Shown here: positions 33,701-40,315 of the stretch, one piece after another | How positions within the stretch are numbered: the stretch's first letter is position 1 | Layout of the letters: each line of letters begins with the position of its first letter | Source of the DNA: JAFGHJ01 sp964534175 | GTDB lineage: Bacteria > Hydrothermota > UBA3072 | Assembly (NCBI GenBank): GCA_964534175.1 | Contig: CAZHNS010000022.1 | Location: 1-43,162 of the forward strand | Reading direction: 5' to 3' | Length of the DNA stretch: 43,162 nt | Notes under the pieces: model-generated | What the model was told of the DNA's origin: nothing | Seen by the model: the letters and a program-made list of their open reading frames with translations, nothing else | Database searches by the model: none | Made by a program: the position numbers and the translations under genes

Positions 33701-33733
33701 TCCTCATTTCAATTTTCTAAATTGAAATGAGGA
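33701..33733 (+). terminator. 15-bp hairpin after the pilus operon
   Basis: TCCTCATTTCAATTT (33701-33715), loop TCT, AAATTGAAATGAGGA (33719-33733): a perfect 15-bp stem. The following TTTCAGTTTT is a poor U-tract, so it may terminate transcription or protect the message 3' end. Confidence 0.65.
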
Positions 33734-33842
33734 TTTCAGTTTTATAACCACGAAGAGTACTACGTCCGAGTATTATATCGCACAAACCTGGAGAGACCTA
33801 GTGTGCCTTTCAGCGACCAAAACATTTCTTTAATTGAAGAAA

Positions 33843-33998
33843 AAGCGAGGGCTAACCATTCATCAGGAACGCGGTCAATTTTCCCGCCGAGAAAATTGCC
33901 GCTCGCGCTCAGCTTCGCTCCTATTGAAATATAAATATTTCAATAGACCGTGGCCGCTCAGCTTCCGAGACGTCCTTCCGAACGGTAAGCCCTCGCTT
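33843..33998. repeat. Structured intergenic element, copy 2, with terminal inverted repeats
   Basis: Bounded by AAGCGAGGGCTAACC (33843-33857) and its near-perfect inverse GGTAAGCCCTCGCTT (33984-33998; one mismatch). The core hairpin is GCGG-T-CAATTTTC (33871-33883), loop CCGCCGA, GAAAATTG-CCGC (33891-33902), the T being bulged exactly as in copy 1. A second perfect stem pairs CTATTGAAATAT (33921-33932) with ATATTTCAATAG (33935-33946). CTCAG-CTT-CCGAG (33957-33969) corresponds to the third stem of copy 1. It lies between the pilus operon and dapL. Confidence 0.85.
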
Positions 33999-34030
33999 CA
34001 ATAACGGCATTGTACCTGGTGGAGGTAACG

Positions 34031-34152
34031 ATGAAACATAATAAAATCTCTGTGGGCTCTGTGTGTTTTTTGTTTCTTTGTGCACTCTGTGGTAAAGAAT
34101 AGGGTGGGGTTGGGAAAACCAGCGTTGACAATTTGCGTAAAAAAACTATAAT
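34031..34152 (+). promoter_or_regulatory. dapL upstream region: phrase repeats and a leaderless promoter
   Basis: 34046-34095 holds TCTGTGGGCTCTGTGTG-type words (reverse of the CACAGAG family). They happen to form a 23-codon frame at 34031-34102 behind a GGAGG. The promoter is TTGACA at 34125-34130, a 16-nt spacer and a perfect TATAAT at 34147-34152. The dapL ATG at 34162 is 9 nt further, so the leader is nearly absent. The rest of the 493-nt gap from 33669 holds the hairpin and element copy 2. Confidence 0.75.
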
Positions 34153-34161
34153 ACTCGCATA

Positions 34162-35388
34162 ATGATACATATTAACGAGAATTATTTAAAATTAAAATCA
34201 TCTTATCTCTTTTCGGAGATCGAGAAAAGGGTATCTTCATTTAAAGCCTCAAATCCTGATAAAGAAATCATCAGTTTAGGTATAGGTGATGTTACAAAAG
34301 CGCTTCCAGAAGCATGTATTAAAGCTTTCAGGACGGCTGTAGAGGAAATGTCGCATGAGGATTCTTTTCGCGGATACGGTCCGTATAAAGGATATTCTTT
34401 CCTGCGGGATAAAATTGCCGAAAAAGATTTTAAATCCAGGGGAGCGGACATTTCTCCTGATGAAATATTTATAAGCGATGGGGCAAAATGTGATACAGGA
34501 AATATCCAGGAACTTTTTGCTCTGGATTCAAAGGTTGCTGTTCCGGATCCGGTTTACCCTGTTTACGTTGATACAAACGTTATGGCTGGTCGCAGTAGTA
34601 GATGGGAAGATGGTAGGTATAATGGTTTGATATACTTAGATTCAACCGAAGAAAATAATTATATTCCCGGGCTTCCTTCCGAAAAAGTAGATTTGATATA
34701 TCTATGTTTTCCTAACAATCCAACCGGAACAACTATCGACAGAAAAAGATTAAAATATTGGGTGGATTACGCAAAAGAAAATAAGGCTTTAATTCTCTAT
34801 GACGCGGCTTATGAGGCTTTTATACAGGATGATAGTATACCCAAAAGTATTTATGAAATTACCGGAGCGAAAGACATCGCAATAGAATTCAGAAGTTTTT
34901 CCAAAACGGCTGGATTTACAGGTACTCGCTGCGCCTATACCGTTGTTCCGAAACAGTGTATAGCTTACGGCAAAGAAGGTGAGGAACATTCTTTACACGA
35001 TATGTGGGAAAGGCGCCAGACCACCAAATTTAACGGTGTTTCTTATCCCGTACAGAGAGCCGCGGAAGCTGTCTATACAAAGGAAGGACAAGAACAGGTT
35101 TGTTCTTTGATTGATTATTATTTGAGGAATGCCAGAACCATACGAGAGGTGTTCGAGGGACTGGGATATAAATGCAACGGCGGAGAAAATTCTCCTTATG
35201 TATGGATAAAAACTGGTAAAGATTCCTGGGAATTCTTTGATTTACTACTCGAGAAGGCTAATATAATATGTACACCCGGCAGTGGCTTTGGTAGATGCGG
35301 GAAGGGTTATATCAGGATAAGCTCATTTAACAGTCTTGAAAAAGTAAGGGAAGCCGTAAACCGGATAAAAGTAGCTCTCGGCAGCTGA
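34162..35388 (+). CDS. dapL: LL-diaminopimelate aminotransferase
   Basis: Converts tetrahydrodipicolinate directly to LL-diaminopimelate using glutamate, bypassing the succinylase/acetylase steps. The 408-residue fold-type I aminotransferase begins MIHINENYLKLKSSYLFSEI, typical of DapL. Then GIGDVTKALP, FRGYGPYKGYSFLRDKIAE, FISDGAKCDTGNIQELF, VPDPVYPVYVDTNVMAG and CFPNNPTGTTI. The PLP-binding lysine is Lys248 in RSFSKTAGFTGTRCAYTV. These match DapL over its whole length. It stands alone behind a leaderless promoter and complements lysA (2447-3646). Organisms with DapL usually lack dapC-dapD-dapE; that cannot be tested here. Confidence 0.95.
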   Translation: MIHINENYLKLKSSYLFSEIEKRVSSFKASNPDKEIISLGIGDVTKALPEACIKAFRTAVEEMSHEDSFRGYGPYKGYSFLRDKIAEKDFKSRGADISPDEIFISDGAKCDTGNIQELFALDSKVAVPDPVYPVYVDTNVMAGRSSRWEDGRYNGLIYLDSTEENNYIPGLPSEKVDLIYLCFPNNPTGTTIDRKRLKYWVDYAKENKALILYDAAYEAFIQDDSIPKSIYEITGAKDIAIEFRSFSKTAGFTGTRCAYTVVPKQCIAYGKEGEEHSLHDMWERRQTTKFNGVSYPVQRAAEAVYTKEGQEQVCSLIDYYLRNARTIREVFEGLGYKCNGGENSPYVWIKTGKDSWEFFDLLLEKANIICTPGSGFGRCGKGYIRISSFNSLEKVREAVNRIKVALGS

Positions 35389-35436
35389 GACTTTTTACGT
35401 AAAAATTCCAAAAAATACAAGGTTTTTTCTTTTCAA

Positions 35437-35640
35437 TTTAAATATCAAAAATTAAAAAGCAAAATTAATAAAAACACACAGAGCCCACCTCTCTCAACCC
35501 CAATTTTTTTAACCACAGAGAGCGTAGCGTTTTTATTTATTTTTTTCTTTTTAATACACAATTATTTCTCTGTGTCCTCTGTGTTCATTGTTTTTTTAAT
35601 TTGTAATTTTAAATTTTGATATTTGATTTTTACATTTTAG
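35437..35640. repeat. Imperfect inverted-pair intergenic repeat (ATCAAAAT family), copy 3, with CACAGAG words
   Basis: Left arm AAATATCAAAAATTAAAAAG (about 35440-35460); right arm AATTTTGATATTTGATTTT (about 35611-35632). The centre holds ACACACAGAGCCCACC, AACCACAGAGAGCG and the inverse words TCTCTGTGTCCTCTGTG (35571-35587). So two repeat families are nested, each in opposed orientation. Together with the next promoter it fills the 352-nt gap; no gene is seen. Confidence 0.75.
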
Positions 35641-35700
35641 CGGAATTGTCGCGATGGATTCTCTGTATCTCTTTGTGAGAAGTATAAAGTATTTTTAACC

Positions 35701-35728
35701 TTGACATTTTTAGTTTTTTCCGTATCCT
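35701..35728 (+). promoter_or_regulatory. Promoter of the first major-type pilin gene
   Basis: TTGACA at 35701-35706, a 16-nt spacer, TATCCT at 35723-35728, ATG at 35741. The predicted leader is only about 5 nt and no ribosome site is present. Confidence 0.6.
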
Positions 35729-35740
35729 TTTAATGGCATT

Positions 35741-36154
35741 ATGCGTAAATATAAAGAGGGGTTTACGTTAATAGAATTAATGGTTGTTATAGTGATTATT
35801 GGTATTATTGCTGCAATTGCTATACCTAATTATATAAAGATAGTTGAACAGGCAAAGGAGGCAGAGGTAAAGACAAATATGCATGCGATACAACTTGAGG
35901 TTGAGTATTATTGTATCAGCTCACCGACGCATAATTATCCTTCTTCGATTGACCTTATTTCTAATGAATTACCTGTAGCGTTGAGGAATCCTTTTAACCA
36001 TTCGGGAACGGTAGTGCAGGATGAAGTAGATGCCGATGTCGAGGGTGTGGTGGAATATGATACGGAAGCTCCGAATGATTCTTATACTATTACTGGCTTA
36101 GGAAAAGACGCGGTCCCCGTTAATCTTGTTCTTTTTCCCGGTTTGGTGGATTAG
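35741..36154 (+). CDS. Type IV pilin, PilA/GspG-like, first of a tandem pair
   Basis: A 137-residue prepilin: leader MRKYKEG, then FTLIELMVVIVIIGIIAAIAIPNYIKI with Glu5. The helical stalk continues KEAEVKTNMHAIQLEVEYYC, and a short globular domain ends SYTITGLGKDAVPVNLVLFPG. It is clearly paralogous to the next gene through stalk and C-terminal motif. The CISSPTHNYPSS segment matches the NYP-type loop of GspG/PilA. It has a sigma-70-like promoter, unlike its neighbour. It could be a major pilin, an alternative subunit or a type II secretion pseudopilin. Confidence 0.9.
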   Translation: MRKYKEGFTLIELMVVIVIIGIIAAIAIPNYIKIVEQAKEAEVKTNMHAIQLEVEYYCISSPTHNYPSSIDLISNELPVALRNPFNHSGTVVQDEVDADVEGVVEYDTEAPNDSYTITGLGKDAVPVNLVLFPGLVD

Positions 36155-36267
36155 GTTGTATGAAATTTATAATGTTTTTGTTAACTTTATTTTACATGAT
36201 TCGCAAGAAAATTTGCAGATTGCAAAGATATGATATTTAAGTCTTTGATATATAAACACTTTGCTTT

Positions 36268-36283
36268 GGGAATGTTTTTTGCA
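36268..36283 (+). promoter_or_regulatory. Candidate sigma-54 promoter of the second pilin gene
   Basis: GGGAATGTTTTTTGCA: GG (36269-36270) and GC (36281-36282) are exactly 10 nt apart and TTGCA is intact; the -24 part is imperfect. The predicted start near 36294 gives a leader of about 78 nt with AGGAGG. Major pilin genes are often RpoN/PilR dependent. Confidence 0.6.
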
Positions 36284-36371
36284 TGAGTATAGGGAAATGA
36301 AAGATTGTCAATTAGTTGTCGAAGAAATGTTTTGTAAAAGAAAGTTAAACTTTAAAAAGTAGGAGGTTTAT

Positions 36372-36827
36372 ATGAAGAAACGTGGGTTTACGCTTATTGA
36401 ATTAATGGTTGTGGTTGTCATCATCGGTATTCTTGCCGCTATAGCCATCCCGAATTTTATAAAGATTGTGGATAAGGCAAAGGAAGCTTCCGTAAAAGCT
36501 AATATGCATGCCGCACAGGTGTCAGTCGAGTCTATGTCAATAGAATTGTTGGGTAATTATCCTACTACTGAGACAGATATAGAAGATGAGCTTCCACCTA
36601 ACTTTAAAAATCCATTTGACGCAACTGAACTTTTGGCAACTACTTTTGAAATGAATGCCGGTGCTGGTGCGGTACCAACTTTTACAACTACCGCTGCAGC
36701 CAATGAAGGTCATGTTGAGTATACTGTAGATGGGACTAGCGGTAGTGACGATGGTGCAGCTTACACTATACTGGGTGGCGGTAAAGATGGTGTCGTAGTG
36801 AATTTAGTTCTTATTCCTGGTAAATAG
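36372..36827 (+). CDS. Type IV pilin, PilA/GspG-like, probable major pilin
   Basis: A 151-residue prepilin: leader MKKRG, then FTLIELMVVVVIIGILAAIAIPNFIKIV with Glu5, followed by DKAKEASVKANMHAAQVSVESM. The globular domain has NYPTTETDIEDELPPNFKNPF and ends AYTILGGGKDGVVVNLVLIPGK. It parallels the preceding pilin but has a longer, Ala/Thr-rich insert (about 95-125). AGGAGG at good spacing, a sigma-54-type promoter and a strong terminator right after it all suggest high, regulated expression, as expected of a major pilin. Which of the two pilins builds the fibre cannot be decided from sequence. Confidence 0.92.
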   Translation: MKKRGFTLIELMVVVVIIGILAAIAIPNFIKIVDKAKEASVKANMHAAQVSVESMSIELLGNYPTTETDIEDELPPNFKNPFDATELLATTFEMNAGAGAVPTFTTTAAANEGHVEYTVDGTSGSDDGAAYTILGGGKDGVVVNLVLIPGK

Positions 36828-36853
36828 TTAAAAACAGTAAAAAAGAAAGCTTT

Positions 36854-36885
36854 AAAAAAAGAGCGTCGCTTGGCGCTCTTTTTTT
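36854..36885 (+). terminator. Rho-independent terminator of the pilin gene
   Basis: A-run, GAGCG (36861-36865), loop TCGCTTGG, CGCTC (36874-36878), T7. The A-run and T-run extend the stem to 12 bp. This is the clearest intrinsic terminator in the window. Confidence 0.9.
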
Positions 36886-37210
36886 ATGAGTTTTTCAAAA
36901 ATTGAAAAGGGTTTTGCATCAAAAGATAGTATTCGAGGGTTCTAGGTTTCCAGGGTTCAAGTAAAAAAACAACATATCTTTTTTCTCTTTGTTTCCGTGT
37001 TTCTGTGGCAGAACTAGGATTTAAGATTTGCGGGTTGGGATTTAGGAAATAGGACTTTGTGTCGTGAGTCATGAGTTTTGTGTCAAAACAAAAAAAGAAA
37101 AATAAATAGTCGGTGTTTATCCGCATAAATCAGTGGCTAATTGGGTCTTAGGTTTTAGTTAAATAAAATAACAACAGAAATTTAGTGTATTTAGTGTGTT
37201 TCGTGGTTAA
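36886..37210. repeat. Intergenic block built of successive phrase-like repeats
   Basis: No gene is visible. In order: GGGTTCTAGGTTTCCAGGG-type words (about 36937-36957), TTTCCGTGTTTCTGTGG (36992-37008), GGGATTTAGGAAATAGG (37037-37053), GTCGTGAGTCATGAG (37061-37075), TATCCGCATAAATCAGTGG (37116-37134). Last comes GTCTTAGGTTTTAG with a relative of the 51-nt inverted repeat (37145-37209). Each word type also occurs in other gaps or orientations in this window, apart from the CCGCATAAATCAG word, seen once. Confidence 0.65.
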
Positions 37211-37231
37211 GTTAAGTTGTTTTTTTAAATC

Positions 37232-37259
37232 TTGACAATTCAAAAAATCACATTATTAT
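37232..37259 (+). promoter_or_regulatory. Promoter of tRNA-Ala
   Basis: TTGACA at 37232-37237, a 16-nt spacer, TATTAT at 37254-37259, about 15 nt before the mature tRNA. It may also drive the lipoprotein operon that begins 26 nt after the tRNA. Confidence 0.7.
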
Positions 37260-37274
37260 TAAAACTATAAAAAA

Positions 37275-37347
37275 GGGGCCGTAGCGCAGTTGGTAGCGCG
37301 TCTGACTGGCAGTCAGGAGGACACGGGTTCGAGTCCCGTCGGCTCCA
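37275..37347 (+). tRNA. tRNA-Ala, anticodon GGC
   Basis: A complete cloverleaf of 73 nt. The acceptor stem GGGGCCG pairs with CGGCTCC and includes the G3-U70 wobble that defines alanine tRNA. The anticodon loop is CTGGCAG (anticodon GGC, reading GCC/GCU). The T arm is ACGGG-TTCGAGT-CCCGT, and the discriminator is A. The 3' CCA is not encoded (ATG follows). Confidence 0.96.
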
Positions 37348-37373
37348 ATGTAATAAATGGAGGTCTACTTTTT

Positions 37374-38753
37374 ATGAAGAAGTCTCTGATTTTATTAATA
37401 TCAATATTCAGTTTAATTTTTACTTCATGCGGTGGAGAAGCGGTTTTTGCAGGAAGAGCCCACCGTTTAAAAGCAGAGAAAGCACTTAAAGAAATAAGAA
37501 ACGCGTTGGCTAAATATTCTATAAAGAATGGAAAATATCCTTCAGAGGAAGAATGGGAAAGAGTTTTGAACCCTTATTTCAGGAAAGAAATTCATCCTGA
37601 TCCGGAATGGATAACGCGAAGAAAAATGTTTGTTATGACAGCAAGAAACAAAATTAGGCAGTGTGAAGGTATAACTAAAGAAATAAAGAAAAATTTATTT
37701 TATGCAGATAGTTCTTTAAAGGAAGGTGTAACTAAATATCTTTATCCTATTGATTCTGCATTAACTTATGCCTCATACGAAATTAAAGAAGCTAGAGCCT
37801 ATGATTATAGAAATATCGTCCCTGAATTAAATGGTCTTATGGATTTTATTTCAAATATAGATATTGAAGAGGAAAAATATAAGGTAGTTAGTTCTATGTT
37901 GCAACAGATGGAAGAGCTTGGTGGTTTGATGGCTGAAATTGAGGATATTATTTTAAGTAAAGATGAATTAAGGGAAGACGACGCGATAGACGAAGAGGCT
38001 GTTGAATCACTGTTTGTTCATATCGAAAGAAAGTTAGAGATTCCTCTTTTAGAGATTCAAGGTAAACCCATTCCATCGTCCTTGAATCAAGTGGATACAT
38101 CTTCTCTGTATTCCGATAAAATACAGGAAGTGGTTACTAATTTTCCAGCCGTTCTTGACGAGAAAGAAGATTCGACTTTGATACGTAAGATAAAAGAGTT
38201 TGACGATATAATGGTTTCTTATATAAACGGAGACCAAAAAATTAATTTTATCAAAACTCTGTTTGAGGTTAGGAAAAAGATTCCAGCAGCTATAGGACTT
38301 TTTGAATCTTTTTATTCTGAGAGCGGAAGAGTTTTGAATGCGAATAAAGTACTTAATGGTTATTCTGCTCTTGATAATCTTGTATCTATGGTTAAGCTAT
38401 ACGAAGATGAAAATGATACTCTACCTAAGGGTAATCTATATGAGGTATTTAAAGAAGAAGAAGCAATGAAAGAAATAAGAAAGGATTTAGCGAGTGATCC
38501 TTATTTTGAGCTTATGGATAATGGTTTTAAATTGATATCGGAAGCTCAGGATCAGGAAAGGACTGAGTTGGTTATGGAAGTTAAATTTGCTAATAATTAT
38601 CAGGATCTTGTGGAAGAATCTTTTAGTGAAGAAGGAGGTCCTTTTTACGAAACCAATGATGAACTTTCGACTTATTTTATATGGGTAAAAGCAAAAGATG
38701 CTGAAAATACGGTTCTTGCGACAAGACCGAAGTTCAAAGCAAAGGAGGATTGA
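37374..38753 (+). CDS. Lipoprotein with a pilin-like N-terminal alpha/beta segment, unknown function
   Basis: From ATG 37374 (GGAGG 10 nt upstream) this is a 459-residue predicted lipoprotein: MKKSLILLISIFSLIFTSC, Cys19 (Phe at -3 is slightly atypical). The frame is open back through the tRNA, which is not coding. Residues about 33-60, AEKALKEIRNALAKY then NGKYPSEEEW, resemble the globular start of GspG/PilA pilins, with lipidation instead of a pilin helix. The remainder is mostly helical and charged, with possible coiled coils (about 95-270); a YSALDNLVSMVKLY repeat near 350 may echo the first. It is first in a four-gene operon with a TPR lipoprotein, a small membrane protein and Omp85. I cannot assign a function. 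Confidence 0.72.
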   Translation: MKKSLILLISIFSLIFTSCGGEAVFAGRAHRLKAEKALKEIRNALAKYSIKNGKYPSEEEWERVLNPYFRKEIHPDPEWITRRKMFVMTARNKIRQCEGITKEIKKNLFYADSSLKEGVTKYLYPIDSALTYASYEIKEARAYDYRNIVPELNGLMDFISNIDIEEEKYKVVSSMLQQMEELGGLMAEIEDIILSKDELREDDAIDEEAVESLFVHIERKLEIPLLEIQGKPIPSSLNQVDTSSLYSDKIQEVVTNFPAVLDEKEDSTLIRKIKEFDDIMVSYINGDQKINFIKTLFEVRKKIPAAIGLFESFYSESGRVLNANKVLNGYSALDNLVSMVKLYEDENDTLPKGNLYEVFKEEEAMKEIRKDLASDPYFELMDNGFKLISEAQDQERTELVMEVKFANNYQDLVEESFSEEGGPFYETNDELSTYFIWVKAKDAENTVLATRPKFKAKED

Positions 38754-38756
38754 AAC

Positions 38757-39917
38757 GTGAAAATGACAAGAATCTTTTTTCTTTTCTTTTTACTTGTTTT
38801 GGCAAGTTGTGCAACTGCTTCAGATAAGAAAGAAGAGTCAGAATCTATTCAGACACAGGAAGTTACTGAGGCAGAAAGATATTATAGTTTTGCTTTTGAA
38901 TATATGAAACAGGAAAATTATACGGAGGCAATTTCTCTTCTCCAGAAGGCTATCGATGCGGATTCTTCCTATGTAAATGCTTATCTTGCCCTCCGGCAGG
39001 TGTACTTAATAGTCGGGGATACAGCTAAAGCGCTTGAAGTTTGCAAAAAAGGCTTAACGTGTTCTTGTGATCCGGAAAGCAATAGAAAAATGGCAAAAGC
39101 TATCGCTTCATTATATGCTAAGATGGGACAGCCGGAGAAAGCTGAACAGCTTTTCCAAAAGATAATAAATGAGAATCCCAAAGATGCAAATAGTTATGAT
39201 TTATATGCAAGCTATCTTGAATCTGAAGGCAGATATGATGAAGCTTTGATGAATTACAAAAAGGCTTATCAGCTTGATCCCGATGATGGCGGAGTAGCTT
39301 TTAGATTGGGAAATGCCTACTTTGACCGCGGGCGTTATAGCGAAGCAGTTGAATATTTGAAAAAGGCTAAGGAAGATTTTGGCAATGATATTGAAACAAT
39401 AAAAAGACTTGGCGAAGCTTACATTGAGCTTGGGGAATACGGTAAGGCTATAGAGGAATATAAATCCATAATCGAAATAATACCCAAGCATGTATCGAGC
39501 AGGATACAGATAGGAAATGCTTATGTTAAAATGAGGCAATACCAGAAGGCTAAAAGTTACTATGAAGAAGCTTTAAAAATAGAACCCAGCAATTTAACCG
39601 TTTATTATCAGTTAATTAATCTTGAGCTTGTGAGAAAAAATCTTTCTGGCGTTAAAACTTATATAAATAGAGGATTTTCTATTGACCCAAACGACGATAT
39701 CCTTTTTGCTCTTTATGGAGAGTATTATTATCGTTTGGGTTTGAGTTATATGCAGGAGAAAAAATGGAATCCGGCTATCGAGAAATTTGAAGAAGCAATT
39801 AGAATATGGAATAAGACCAAGACCATCACAAATGACTCTAAATGGACAGATTATGCAAATAGGGGTATACGGAACGCGAGAAAAAATATTGAAGAAGTTA
39901 AGAAAGTAAGATGGTGA
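38757..39917 (+). CDS. TPR-repeat lipoprotein
   Basis: A 386-residue predicted lipoprotein (VLASC, Cys18) with about seven or eight tetratricopeptide repeats from residue 38 to 370 (YYSFAFEYMKQENYTEAISLLQ, AYIELGEYGKAIEEYKSI, GNAYVKMRQYQKAKSYYEEAL). The start is GTG 38757, since AAAGGAGG is 8 nt upstream; the ATG two codons later is too far. The gene begins 3 nt after the previous stop. TPR lipoproteins beside pilus or Omp85 genes often act as assembly scaffolds (PilF- or BamD-like), and this one may serve the Omp85 protein downstream. That is inference from context. Confidence 0.88.
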   Translation: MKMTRIFFLFFLLVLASCATASDKKEESESIQTQEVTEAERYYSFAFEYMKQENYTEAISLLQKAIDADSSYVNAYLALRQVYLIVGDTAKALEVCKKGLTCSCDPESNRKMAKAIASLYAKMGQPEKAEQLFQKIINENPKDANSYDLYASYLESEGRYDEALMNYKKAYQLDPDDGGVAFRLGNAYFDRGRYSEAVEYLKKAKEDFGNDIETIKRLGEAYIELGEYGKAIEEYKSIIEIIPKHVSSRIQIGNAYVKMRQYQKAKSYYEEALKIEPSNLTVYYQLINLELVRKNLSGVKTYINRGFSIDPNDDILFALYGEYYYRLGLSYMQEKKWNPAIEKFEEAIRIWNKTKTITNDSKWTDYANRGIRNARKNIEEVKKVRW

Positions 39918-39956
39918 AATTTTTTAGCTTCATAACCTATAGAAAAGTGGGAGTCC

Positions 39957-40310
39957 ATGGGTAAATTTTTTCTATGGCTTTTGGTTCTGTTTATTATAGG
40001 TTACGCTATTTATTTTGGCGTAAATTGGATTATAATCCGTTTAGATTATTCTAGTCTGGAAAGTGAAGCGCAAAAGCTTTTTAGTCCCACCTCTAATTGT
40101 TCCTACGAAGAGGTTCCCCAAAGGTTGATACAAACAGCAGAGGAGCACAATATACCTATAAAAGAGGATGATATAAAATTGTATATTGACGAATGGAATG
40201 GCTATAGGGTTTTAAGTTTTGGTTATGTAGATTCCATACCTATATTTATATTTAAGACTGTGCACTTTAAATTTTCTTTTGTTGATACAGTTTTTTATAA
40301 CTCGCAATAA
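39957..40310 (+). CDS. Small single-span membrane protein, unknown function
   Basis: A 117-residue protein with one N-terminal membrane helix (about 4-26, FFLWLLVLFIIGYAIYFGVNW), then a soluble periplasmic domain of about 90 residues: LESEAQKLFSP, EEVPQRLIQTAEEHNIPIKEDDIKLYI and a strand-rich end (RVLSFGYVDSIPIFIF). I recognise no family. It lies between the TPR lipoprotein and the Omp85 gene, with 2 nt separating its stop from the latter's reading frame, so it belongs to the same operon and is likely an envelope-assembly accessory. AAAAGTGGGAG upstream is a modest ribosome site. Confidence 0.72.
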   Translation: MGKFFLWLLVLFIIGYAIYFGVNWIIIRLDYSSLESEAQKLFSPTSNCSYEEVPQRLIQTAEEHNIPIKEDDIKLYIDEWNGYRVLSFGYVDSIPIFIFKTVHFKFSFVDTVFYNSQ

Positions 40311-40315
40311 TTTTG

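Noticed and set aside
37290..37373. Open frame extending the lipoprotein gene upstream through the tRNA
   Set aside because: It overlaps a complete tRNA-Ala, while ATG 37374 has a GGAGG and a proper signal peptide; the extension is not protein-like.
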